From contig NZ_JAGSOI010000011.1 of the NCBI RefSeq assembly GCF_023684405.1, positions 1 through 53,953 on the forward strand: a stretch of 53,953 nucleotides of DNA. The letters are read 5' to 3'. The stretch comes from Methanococcoides seepicolus (GTDB taxonomy: Archaea > Halobacteriota > Methanosarcinia > Methanosarcinales > Methanosarcinaceae). The position numbers and the translations under genes were made by a program. Below are positions 35,960 through 43,424 of the stretch, one piece after another; position 1 is the first letter of the stretch, and each line of letters begins with the position of its first letter. The notes beneath the pieces are model-generated. The model saw only the letters and a list, made by a program, of their open reading frames with translations. It ran no database searches and had not been told where the DNA came from.

Positions 35960-36535
35960 TCATTCCTCATCCGGATTCTGTGCAACTGTGACCATCGCAT
36001 GACGGATGACCTTTGAGTTTAGCTCATAACCGGCTTTGCAGACATCAACAACATGGTTGTCAGCATGCTCAGTGGTCTGCACATGCATCATGGCCTCATG
36101 AAAATGGGGATCAAATTCCTTGCCATCGCAATCTATCATCTTAAGACCTTCTTTTTCGAGGATAGATGTAAATTGCTTGAACACCATTTCAACGCCTTCT
36201 ATAATGGAGTTAACATCATCTGCCTTTTTAGCAGATTCGAGAGCACGCTCAAAGTTGTCACGTACCTCAAGCAACTCGACCATTATTTTTTCAAGAGCAA
36301 ATTTTCGAAATTCTTCTTTTTCCCGCAGGCTTCGATTTCTGAAATTCTCAAATTCTGCCCTCTGGCGCATTATTTGTTCATTTAGTTCAGCGATCTGAGA
36401 ATCACAGGAAGTTTGCAGATCCTCTGTGCTATCAGAAGCATTTTCCTTTAAGGCTTCTACATCCTCATCTGCACAGCAAGTACAAGGATCGGACTTCTTC
36501 TCAGATTTAGATTTCTTTCCAAATTTACCTGTCAT
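35960..36535 (-). CDS. grpE: nucleotide exchange factor GrpE
   Basis: 191 residues. Charged N-terminal tail with CTCC near 18-21, a long coiled coil (about 45-115, INELNEQIMRQRAEFENFRNR type pattern with FRNRSLREKEE), and the C-terminal beta domain with FDPHFHEAMMHVQT and VVDVCKAGYELNSKVIRHAMV. It releases ADP from DnaK. GGCGGAG precedes the ATG by about nine bases. First gene of the heat-shock set; upstream ATTAATTATACC is the likely TATA element. Confidence 0.95.
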   Translation of the reverse strand: MTGKFGKKSKSEKKSDPCTCCADEDVEALKENASDSTEDLQTSCDSQIAELNEQIMRQRAEFENFRNRSLREKEEFRKFALEKIMVELLEVRDNFERALESAKKADDVNSIIEGVEMVFKQFTSILEKEGLKMIDCDGKEFDPHFHEAMMHVQTTEHADNHVVDVCKAGYELNSKVIRHAMVTVAQNPDEE

Positions 36536-36687
36536 TTCTCACGACTCCGCCATAATTTGTGAGCGGTATAATTAATAACAGCTGATTGTTTGATGTTCTA
36601 TAAATAGGCATCGGTTAGAAAAAATACGTAATACTAAATATCATAGACAAAAAAACAAGCACAAACGCGGGTCCTGATCAGATAGGA

Positions 36688-37101
36688 TCAGGCATAATCG
36701 GTTTGCATCTTATAAGATAATAATTTGACAAGCAACATACTGGCGATCATACACAACGCAAGTGCGGAGACCATCTTATCCCAACCCAGTGCCTCAAGCC
36801 CACCAGTTCGCACAAGCTCAACGCCTCCAAAGAATGAAAAAATGGAGATCGTAGCTGCAAATGAGACCACACACCCGCCAATAAGTGCACCGACCTGATC
36901 GGCACCCCTCATTTCAAAGAAGACAGAACCTACAATGAACAATACAGCAAAGATCAGTAATATCATTGAAGATGGCATCGGACTTTTACCGGTCGCGAAA
37001 ATGTTCATTACACCCAAGGCCATGCCTACCATGAATAAAGACAATGTGCCTGAAACTGCCAGTGCCTGTACAAAAGGATTATCTGAAATATCTACATCCA
37101 T
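36688..37101 (-). CDS. four-helix membrane protein, unknown function
   Basis: 137 residues with four hydrophobic helices (about 12-31, 43-60, 70-92 and 107-127). No charged or catalytic motif stands out. I do not recognise the family. It is followed by grpE at a distance of 150 bases and is probably a separate unit. Confidence 0.55.
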   Translation of the reverse strand: MDVDISDNPFVQALAVSGTLSLFMVGMALGVMNIFATGKSPMPSSMILLIFAVLFIVGSVFFEMRGADQVGALIGGCVVSFAATISIFSFFGGVELVRTGGLEALGWDKMVSALALCMIASMLLVKLLSYKMQTDYA

Positions 37102-37232
37102 CCTTTACATCCCTCGTTCACTAATTGTATTGCTGCTATATATATTAATTGTTAAGAATATAGCCTTAAAAGAATCGAATATAGAATAAAGTCACAGTAA
37201 ATAACAAATAAGATGATATAATCTCAACTTAT

Positions 37233-38156
37233 ATGAAAATACTTCTTTCTGAATACGCTGTCAGCACAGGGATGAGCGGCACCTACCTCCTGGAAGGAAA
37301 AGCAATGCTATCCACCCTGACATCCAGCTTTTCGCGTCTCGGGCACGAAGTGATATACACAACCTCCGATACGACCATCTAGCATGGGAAACCTGTCAGA
37401 TCATCCGAAGAAGATATCGAAGCAACGATAAGGAAATGTGCCAAAAAATGTGATGCGGGACTCGTTATAGCCCCCGAAGAGATCCTTCCGGGACTTACAG
37501 CAATAATTGAAGATAATACACTGAACCTTGGTTGTTCCCCGGATGCAGTATCCATCTGCTCGGATAAACTTGAGTGCACCAGAATGCTCGAAAATGCAGG
37601 GCTTGCAGTCCCCAGAACATATGCACCCGGACAAAGGATGCCACTGGAAGGATGCTGGGTAACAAAACCCAGATATGGTTGTGCATCTGAAGATACTTTT
37701 GTTTGCCACCGACCAGATATTAAAAGCAGCCATATTGCGACCGAATATATCAAAGGCGAACATCTAAGTGTTAGCCTGATATGCGGAAAAGAACAGCTCC
37801 CCCTCACAGTGAACGCACAGAGGATGGAGATAGACCCCACAAAGGATGCTTCCAAGATCGAATATTGCGGTTGTACAACCCCATACAGAACAGATAGAGA
37901 ACAAGAGCTCTATGATGTAGCAAAGAAAGCTACAAGAGCATTAGGCTGCAATGGATACATAGGCGTGGACATCATACTTGGGGACAGACCGTACATCGTA
38001 GATGTCAATCCAAGACCTACAACATCCCTTGTGGGCATTACAAAGATAATGGACAAAGAGATAGCAGAACTTCTCCTCAAGAACGGGATGAGAGAAACAC
38101 TGCCAGAAATAAAGATAACCGGAGAATATTCATTCACCAAAGAGGAACTGAGATGA
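37233..38156 (+). CDS. mfnD: tyramine--L-glutamate ligase MfnD, with in-frame TAG (codon 50)
   Basis: 308 codons from the ATG at 37233 to TGA at 38154-38156, interrupted only by TAG at 37380-37382 (codon 50), between SDTTI and HGKPVRSS. Both sides read as one ATP-grasp protein: N-terminal MKILLSEYAVSTGMSGTYLL, pre-ATP region with LVIAPEEILPGLTAIIEDNT, SDKLECTRMLENAGL, GCWVTKPRYGCASEDT, and metal-binding VDVNPRPTTSLVGI. MfnD joins tyramine and glutamate in methanofuran synthesis; the next two genes are mfnF and mfnE. The first start codon after TAG is ATG 37584, which would remove the whole pre-ATP domain. In pyrrolysine-using methanogens TAG can be read as pyrrolysine, so this gene is probably read through. 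Sequencing error or mutation cannot be excluded. Confidence 0.82.
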
Positions 38157-39130
38157 GATATATAGGAATAGACATCGGCGGAGCAAACACCAAAGTTGCA
38201 TCAAGTGATGGCGAGATTACAGAATTGCTCTACATTCCGCTCTGGAAAGACACGACCCTTCCATCCGCACTTAAGGAACTGGCAAATAGGCTTCGACCCG
38301 ACGGATTGGCAGTTGTTATGACAGGAGAGCTGGCAGACTGTTTTGTCGACAAGGATGAAGGTATCAAGTTCATAATGGATGCAGTGAACAACGCCTTCGA
38401 CTGTGAAGTGAAATACGTCAACAATACAGGGAATTTCCAGGAAAGGACACAAAGCAGCAGAGAACTTGCCGCTGCAAACTGGGCTGCATCTGCCCGCCTG
38501 ATAGGAGAAGAAGTTGGAGATTGCATTTTTGTGGACGTAGGCAGCACCACCAGTGATGTGATACCCATCAAGAACGGAAAACATATTGCAGGACACACTG
38601 ATTTTTCAAGATTGCTTAGAGATGAACTGTTCTATGCAGGTACACTGCGCACGAACCTTGCGGCATTACTTGAAACCGTGGACCTTGATGCTGGTACATG
38701 CAGAGTATCATCTGAGCTCTTTGCAAATACCGCAGATGCATATATGCTGCTTGGAGATATCGATAAAGAACTCTATACATGCGAAACCGCAGACGGTGCA
38801 GGCAAAAACATGATCGACTGCATGAGAAGACTTGCGCGCGTGGTCTGTGCAGACCTTACCGAAATATCAGAAGATGATATATACAGGCTAGCAAAGAACG
38901 TTAAGGAAAGACAGATAGAACTGCTATGTAATTCAATATCCACAGTTGCCGAAAAGAATGACCTTGATATGATAGTATCGGCAGGTTTGGGAGAGTTCAT
39001 GGTAGAAGAGGCTGCAAAAAGGCTCGGTTATGACTGTTTCTCAACTGCGGACAAGTGGGGCAAGGATATATCAAAGGTATTTCCCGCATATGCTGCGGCC
39101 AGATCGATGGATAAGGAAAAGAACGAATGA
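38153..39130 (+). CDS. mfnF: methanofuran biosynthesis protein MfnF (hydantoinase/oxoprolinase-like)
   Basis: 325 residues of the ASKHA fold. N-terminal phosphate loop GIDIGGANTKVA (4-15), DVGSTTSDVIPI (about 125-136) as phosphate 2, and a C-terminal VSAGLGEFMVEEAAKRLG adenosine loop. MfnF couples the aminomethylfuran moiety to gamma-glutamyltyramine. Its ATG overlaps the mfnD stop (ATGA), so it depends on ribosomes arriving from mfnD; this supports translation through the mfnD TAG. Confidence 0.9.
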   Translation: MRYIGIDIGGANTKVASSDGEITELLYIPLWKDTTLPSALKELANRLRPDGLAVVMTGELADCFVDKDEGIKFIMDAVNNAFDCEVKYVNNTGNFQERTQSSRELAAANWAASARLIGEEVGDCIFVDVGSTTSDVIPIKNGKHIAGHTDFSRLLRDELFYAGTLRTNLAALLETVDLDAGTCRVSSELFANTADAYMLLGDIDKELYTCETADGAGKNMIDCMRRLARVVCADLTEISEDDIYRLAKNVKERQIELLCNSISTVAEKNDLDMIVSAGLGEFMVEEAAKRLGYDCFSTADKWGKDISKVFPAYAAARSMDKEKNE

Positions 39131-39145
39131 TAAGGGAAATTGCTC

Positions 39146-39778
39146 ATGAAGGTCGTCCTTAAACTTGGAGGAAGTCTGATAGACAGATCAGCAGACCTCA
39201 TAGAGGCCATATCTGACCACTTTGCCGGAACCGAAGGGAATACGCAAGTGATCATCGTACCCGGCGGTGGGATCTTTGCCGATAATATACGCAGGATATC
39301 CGAAGAGTATTCACTCACGGAAAAAGCATCCCACTGGATGGCCATAGCAGCAATGGAACAATATGCACATCTCCTCGAAGATATGACAGGGATACCAACC
39401 ATAGAGGATACCAGCAATGTCAACGAAAAGGTATCAATTCTGCTCCCATACAGACTTTTGAAGGATACGGATGAACTACCCCATTCATGGGATGTTACCT
39501 CTGACACCATTGCAGCATGGGTGGCACAAAGAATGAATGCAAGATTTGTCAAAGCCACCGATGTTGATGGTATTTTCAATGATGGGAAAATGATAGAGGA
39601 GATGACCCAAAGAGAACTTGAGAGGATGGGAGAAACATGCGCCGACCGGATGTTGTCCACAATGCTGATAAAGCACGGTATGGACTGCATGATCGTGAAT
39701 GGAGATCATCCGGAGAGAGTGGTTGCAGCCATTGAAGGTAAAAAAGTTATAGGAACTTACATCAAGGGGAATACTTAA
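39146..39778 (+). CDS. mfnE: MfnE, 5-(aminomethyl)-3-furanmethanol phosphate kinase
   Basis: 210 residues, amino acid kinase fold. KLGGSLIDRSADL near the N-terminus (about 6-18), IIVPGGGIFADNIRR (about 36-50), TSDTIAAWVAQRMNA (about 118-132) and KATDVDGIF (about 136-144) are the kinase motifs. It makes the diphosphate substrate used by MfnF. I chose ATG 39146 rather than TTG 39140; AGGGAAA lies upstream. Last gene of the mfnDFE operon. Confidence 0.88.
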   Translation: MKVVLKLGGSLIDRSADLIEAISDHFAGTEGNTQVIIVPGGGIFADNIRRISEEYSLTEKASHWMAIAAMEQYAHLLEDMTGIPTIEDTSNVNEKVSILLPYRLLKDTDELPHSWDVTSDTIAAWVAQRMNARFVKATDVDGIFNDGKMIEEMTQRELERMGETCADRMLSTMLIKHGMDCMIVNGDHPERVVAAIEGKKVIGTYIKGNT

Positions 39779-39882
39779 ATTATATACCGCGTATGTACAG
39801 AAACCGTTAATAGCTTATAGCGATACAAAACGTTTCGTTCCAGCATCATACAATTTACTGAATTAAAAAGGAGATTTATAAT

Positions 39883-40047
39883 ATGGCAAAAGTTGAACAA
39901 TGCACATCATGCGGAATTCACCTTGTTGAGAAAGGGTTCACAAGACTCCCTTGCCCAACATGCGAAACCGAACTTGGAAGATGTACCAAGTGCAGACAAC
40001 AGAGCAACCCTTACACATGTCCAAAATGCGGATTTGTAGGACCCTGA
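39883..40047 (+). CDS. small zinc-finger protein of the HVO_2753 type
   Basis: 54 residues with four CxxC-type pairs: CTSC (7-10), CPTC (24-27), CTKC (34-37) and CPKC (46-49), giving two zinc sites. Members in haloarchaea are known as two-zinc-finger microproteins; many are encoded just before aEF-1beta, as here. AAAAAGGAG precedes the ATG. It is nine bases upstream of the elongation factor gene. Confidence 0.88.
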   Translation: MAKVEQCTSCGIHLVEKGFTRLPCPTCETELGRCTKCRQQSNPYTCPKCGFVGP

Positions 40048-40056
40048 GGAATTATA

Positions 40057-40326
40057 ATGGGTGAAGTAGCAGCAACAATGAAGATCATGCCAGAAGGTGT
40101 AGATACCGACCTGGATGACCTTAAGATCAGGCTTGAAGCAGCATTACCAGAAGGCGCATCTATCTTCGGCTCAGAGATAGAACCTGTTGCATTTGGTTTG
40201 AAAGCGCTCAAACTAGTAGTCCTCGTTGGCGACCTCGAAGGCGGCACAGAGCCTGTAGAAGAAGCTTTTGCAGCAGTTCCTGGTGTAGAGAGCGTACAGG
40301 TCACCGAATTGGGAAGACCTGTTTAA
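40057..40326 (+). CDS. ef1b: translation elongation factor aEF-1beta
   Basis: 89 residues, standard size. It is the guanine nucleotide exchange factor that recharges aEF-1alpha with GTP. The sequence MGEVAATMKIMPEGVDTDLD and the C-terminal GTEPVEEAFAAVPGVESVQV are typical. Cotranscribed with the zinc-finger gene. T-rich tract directly follows the stop. Confidence 0.95.
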   Translation: MGEVAATMKIMPEGVDTDLDDLKIRLEAALPEGASIFGSEIEPVAFGLKALKLVVLVGDLEGGTEPVEEAFAAVPGVESVQVTELGRPV

Positions 40327-40361
40327 TTTTTAATTTTTTTTATTTCTCTTTTTATTATTTA
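40326..40361 (+). terminator. T-rich terminator after aEF-1beta
   Basis: Three T-runs (TTTTTAATTTTTTTT, then TTTCTCTTTTTATTATTT) with no hairpin, the archaeal type. The last part doubles as the A+T-rich upstream region of tRNA-Ala, where the TATA element TTATTATTTATC may lie. Confidence 0.55.
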
Positions 40362-40367
40362 TCTATA

Positions 40368-40439
40368 GGGCTCGTAGATCAGGGGGAGATCGTTACGTTC
40401 GCAACGTAAAGGCCGCGGGTTCAAATCCCGTCGAGTCCA
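40368..40439 (+). tRNA. tRNA-Ala (anticodon CGC)
   Basis: 72 bases. Acceptor GGGCTCG pairs with CGAGTCC and includes the G3:U70 pair that identifies alanine tRNAs. D arm GATC...GATC, anticodon stem TTACG/CGTAA with loop TTCGCAA (anticodon CGC), T arm GCGGG-TTCAAAT-CCCGT, discriminator A. No intron and no encoded CCA. Confidence 0.96.
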
Positions 40440-40495
40440 TTAGAGAGATCATTGAAATAAAGTAATAAGATGAATAAAAAAGAGTAATAAGAGGA

Positions 40496-41674
40496 TTATT
40501 CATCCCCCATATGGATCACTTTTGCGTTAGAGACCGCTTCATTAACAAGAGCTTCAATGTCCACTTTTTCTTCTTCTTTGACAATGGAACCAAATGTTGC
40601 TTTCACCTCTGGGTTAACAGGAACGGCACCACAGCCTGAAGTTGGCATTATTGAAATATCATAGGAACCAATGCGTTTGGCAATATCGATTATTTCGGTT
40701 TTGTCAAGCCCTATGAGAGGGTGATAAAGCGGAATTCCCAGACCATATATCTCAGCATGCATATTGGCAGCGGTCTGTGAAGCCACCTGACCGATGGATG
40801 AGCCTGTGATGATACCATCAGCATTCTCTTTTTTCATAATTTCATATGCCATACGATACATTGTGCGTTTACAGAGAAGACAGGTATTCTTCACAATACA
40901 CTTCTTCATAAACTCGTCAAGGTTCTTCCCATGAGGGACCTCATACATTTTCATATGATCCGCAGGAGACCATTTTTGAAGCAGTTCAACAGCTTTGATC
41001 GCACGTTCAAGTGCTCTCTCATCAGAAAAAGGTATGTTGTTCGCATACACCGGGATAACCTTCACACCACGCTTCATCATAAGCCATGCTGCAACCGGAG
41101 AATCGATGCCCCCTGACATCAAAGCGACCATCGTACCCTGACTACCAAGCGGAAGACCCCCCACACCTTTGACAATGTCTGTAAAAACATAGGCTTTGTT
41201 CTGCCTCATTTCAACGGAGATCTCACGATCAGGATTTGAAAGGTCCACCTTAGGAGTTTTTCCAATAGATTCAAGCCGGGTCCAGACCGCATCCCCGCAT
41301 AATCTGCCAATGTCCGTGGAAGAAGGGCCCTCTTTTCCCACACGACGTGCACGAATTCCGAAGGACTCGCCTTCATTTATAATATCGGTACCAATATCGG
41401 CACAAAGCTTTGCAGCTTCATCAACATCAGCCTCTATAATTTTAGCAGCCGATGTGGAAACAACACCAAAGACATCCGCGGCTGCTATTGCAGCTTCCGG
41501 GTCATCAGAAGTAATGAAGATACGACCCCATTCACGATGAACTCTGGAAAAAGATACTTTTTTCTGCCTCAACATAGCCTCAAGGTTCCTTACAAGGATC
41601 CTTTCATAGAGATTCCTGACACCCGGACTCTTGAGTGCTAGTTCTCCATACCTTACAATAACCACATCGAACAT
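40496..41674 (-). CDS. thiI: tRNA 4-thiouridine sulfurtransferase ThiI
   Basis: 392 residues. THUMP domain (about 55-165) followed by an adenylation domain with the PP-loop SGGIDSPVAAWLMM (187-200). It adenylates U8 of tRNA for sulfur transfer and may also serve thiazole synthesis. There is no C-terminal rhodanese domain, the usual archaeal form, so the sulfur source differs from E. coli. Conserved cysteines lie in CIVKNTCLLCKR (about 262-273) and SGCGAVPV. Confidence 0.93.
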   Translation of the reverse strand: MFDVVIVRYGELALKSPGVRNLYERILVRNLEAMLRQKKVSFSRVHREWGRIFITSDDPEAAIAAADVFGVVSTSAAKIIEADVDEAAKLCADIGTDIINEGESFGIRARRVGKEGPSSTDIGRLCGDAVWTRLESIGKTPKVDLSNPDREISVEMRQNKAYVFTDIVKGVGGLPLGSQGTMVALMSGGIDSPVAAWLMMKRGVKVIPVYANNIPFSDERALERAIKAVELLQKWSPADHMKMYEVPHGKNLDEFMKKCIVKNTCLLCKRTMYRMAYEIMKKENADGIITGSSIGQVASQTAANMHAEIYGLGIPLYHPLIGLDKTEIIDIAKRIGSYDISIMPTSGCGAVPVNPEVKATFGSIVKEEEKVDIEALVNEAVSNAKVIHMGDE

Positions 41675-41764
41675 GGAGCATAGTAATCATACATGGGTTT
41701 TAAGCTATTTGGTAGAGGCAAATGATAGCAATTATCAGAACATATAGGAAAGGTATATATATAG

Positions 41765-41923
41765 ATGAATCACCTATGTAGGGTTATCCATAAGGACGAA
41801 GACTATATTGAAATGCAATATAGAAGAAAAGAGTGGGTTTGGGGAGTGGGATTTCCAATACACTTTTTTACGCCACATAAACGCAATATTACTTACATAT
41901 CATTAATCGGTGGGGGTATATAA
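41765..41923 (+). CDS. possible 52-residue protein coupled to a zinc-ribbon gene
   Basis: A short frame beginning MNHLCRVIHKDEDYIEM and rich in aromatic residues (EWVWGVGFPIHFF). GGAAAGG lies about ten bases before the ATG, and its TAA overlaps the next ATG (TAATG). The end IGGGI is encoded by the strong ribosome-binding site of the next gene, which argues for a leader. No family recognised. Confidence 0.28.
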   Translation: MNHLCRVIHKDEDYIEMQYRRKEWVWGVGFPIHFFTPHKRNITYISLIGGGI

Positions 41924-42060
41924 TGAAAATATTAGACGAATGTCCAAAGTGCAACTCAGAGCTTGAGCTAGAAAATGACAGCTTGCAGGTATGCAAAGTA
42001 TGTAAATACTGGACAAAAGCAGGAACTGCAAGACTTGATTCGATCACAATAATGGGATAA
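41923..42060 (+). CDS. small zinc-ribbon protein, 45 residues
   Basis: Start MKILDECPKCNSELELE with CPKC (7-10) and CKVC (24-27), one zinc ribbon. GGTGGGGGT before the ATG is a very strong ribosome-binding site. The function is unknown. It forms a pair with the next zinc-binding gene nine bases downstream. Confidence 0.7.
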   Translation: MKILDECPKCNSELELENDSLQVCKVCKYWTKAGTARLDSITIMG

Positions 42061-42069
42061 GGCGATCTT

Positions 42070-42237
42070 ATGACAGGTTCACTAAAATGCCATCGTTGCG
42101 AGATCGATCTTAAGCGTATGAAGATGGGAAGCAATCTCATGCACTACTGCAGTAAATGTGGCAGTACAACATCAGTAGAGACCAGTTATAAAAGTGCCAC
42201 ACGATCAGGCACATATCGTGATCAGATATCGATCTGA
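42070..42237 (+). CDS. small zinc-ribbon protein, 55 residues
   Basis: Start MTGSLKCHRCEIDLKRMKMG with CHRC (7-10) and CSKC (27-30), one ribbon, followed by a Ser/Thr-rich basic tail. Its 3' end overlaps the convergent Toprim gene by 16 bases. Unknown function. Confidence 0.65.
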   Translation: MTGSLKCHRCEIDLKRMKMGSNLMHYCSKCGSTTSVETSYKSATRSGTYRDQISI

Positions 42238-42698
42238 TCACCAGTAACTATTTTCCTTAATTTTATAACATAAGTGTAAAGGCTTTCAACATCCTTGATC
42301 TCTTTTTTAACCAAAGAACTTAGCTTATCACGTAGCTGCATATCAACATCAGCACCGAGATATACCAAGTCCTCAGAAAGTTTCGCGGCAAGGATGTTAC
42401 CCCTCCGGTCCCAATCAGTAAGAACGATGACTCGTTTCTTCTCACTTGCAACCCTTTCAGAGATCTCTGTAAGAGGGGACTGAGTAACAAGTTCGATAGA
42501 ACCATTAATGCCAAGCTTTTTCAACGAAACAATGTCACGTTTCCCTTCAGCCAGAATAATATCCCCATTATTGGAAGATTCTATCAGCTCAGTAAGTATG
42601 AGCTCGATCGATTCGAGCCTCCACTGATAGTCAGAAAAGGGAGCTTTCAAATGATCCTTAATTGCAGAGGATCCACTGCCAGGAGGATATTTTGACAT
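42222..42698 (-). CDS. Toprim-domain protein (UPF0292-like)
   Basis: 158 residues. The Toprim signature is visible: acidic residue in IILAEGKRDIVSLKKLG (about 47-63) and the DxD-like LTDWDRRGNILAAKL (about 92-106). The domain is shared by primases, topoisomerases and RecR, and the archaeal stand-alone form is uncharacterised, possibly acting in RNA or DNA metabolism. Single gene with TATA-like sequence upstream. Confidence 0.85.
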   Translation of the reverse strand: MSKYPPGSGSSAIKDHLKAPFSDYQWRLESIELILTELIESSNNGDIILAEGKRDIVSLKKLGINGSIELVTQSPLTEISERVASEKKRVIVLTDWDRRGNILAAKLSEDLVYLGADVDMQLRDKLSSLVKKEIKDVESLYTYVIKLRKIVTGDQIDI

Positions 42699-42841
42699 TA
42701 ATATAGAATATCACACACAGCCCTAAATAATCATCCCAAACTGACATAATTTATTTCCCATAGAACGATAGCATTATATAGAGAGATTTATGAAACTTAT
42801 AATGGATGGGACAATTGATCGTGTCATCAGGAGTGGTAGAA

Positions 42842-43048
42842 ATGAGTTGTATATTTTGTGGAAAAACATGCCTGGAAGCAGGTGTTGAAGGAGACTATGG
42901 CAACGACATGCCCGAAGGCAGAATAATAGGTCGCAGCCATGTTTGCATGGATTGTATCATAGAACTAAAAGAGGTTCTGGGATTAGAGGATATTGAAAAA
43001 AAGGTTGCTGAAACTGAATATGAGATGTTCGAAGAAAGTAAACGCTGA
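42842..43048 (+). CDS. small zinc-binding protein, 68 residues
   Basis: MSCIFCGKTCLEAGVEGDYG start with CIFCGKTC (3-10) and C-terminal CMDC (about 35-38); the rest is an acidic helix. AGGAGTGG lies nine bases before the chosen ATG (42842); an in-frame ATG at 42806 lacks a ribosome-binding site. Not recognised as a named family. Confidence 0.6.
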   Translation: MSCIFCGKTCLEAGVEGDYGNDMPEGRIIGRSHVCMDCIIELKEVLGLEDIEKKVAETEYEMFEESKR

Positions 43049-43111
43049 ATTTTGAACATATCCTTTTGGAAAAAGAAATATCCCAGACAATAACGACCAT
43101 AGGTCGAACTA

Positions 43112-43402
43112 TCATCTTTTGATAAAAAAGTCTGTGAAAGTATCAGAGAGAGCTATCCAGCCAACTTCAATACTTTCAACATTTGATAGCTCAGGACCAA
43201 TATGTAAATGATCCAACAGTTCTGAAATGCAGGACCTTTTCCCCTGAGCAACCACTTTGACACGACCATCCGGGAGATTTTGGGCATACCCCATCAGACC
43301 TAAACTGGTAGCGGTCTTCTGAGTAAATCCCCTGAAATATACTCCCTGAACCCTGCCAGAGACATATATCTCCGCACAGGACACATCATCTGTCGCAGTC
43401 AT
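43112..43402 (-). CDS. acyP: acylphosphatase
   Basis: 96 residues. It hydrolyses acyl phosphates. The phosphate-binding VSGRVQGVYFRGFTQKTA (about 14-31) contains the catalytic arginine, and the GYAQNLPDGRVKVVAQG segment holds the conserved asparagine. I chose the ATG at 43402 with GGTG upstream over a TTG at 43420. It starts 22 bases after thrS, so the two may be cotranscribed. Confidence 0.92.
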   Translation of the reverse strand: MTATDDVSCAEIYVSGRVQGVYFRGFTQKTATSLGLMGYAQNLPDGRVKVVAQGKRSCISELLDHLHIGPELSNVESIEVGWIALSDTFTDFFIKR

Positions 43403-43424
43403 AAATTCAACACCAGACAAACCA

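Noticed and set aside
37584-38156. Independent 190-residue gene starting at ATG 37584
   Set aside because: It would encode only the C-terminal part of an ATP-grasp enzyme; the upstream frame is plainly the rest of the same protein, parted only by TAG.
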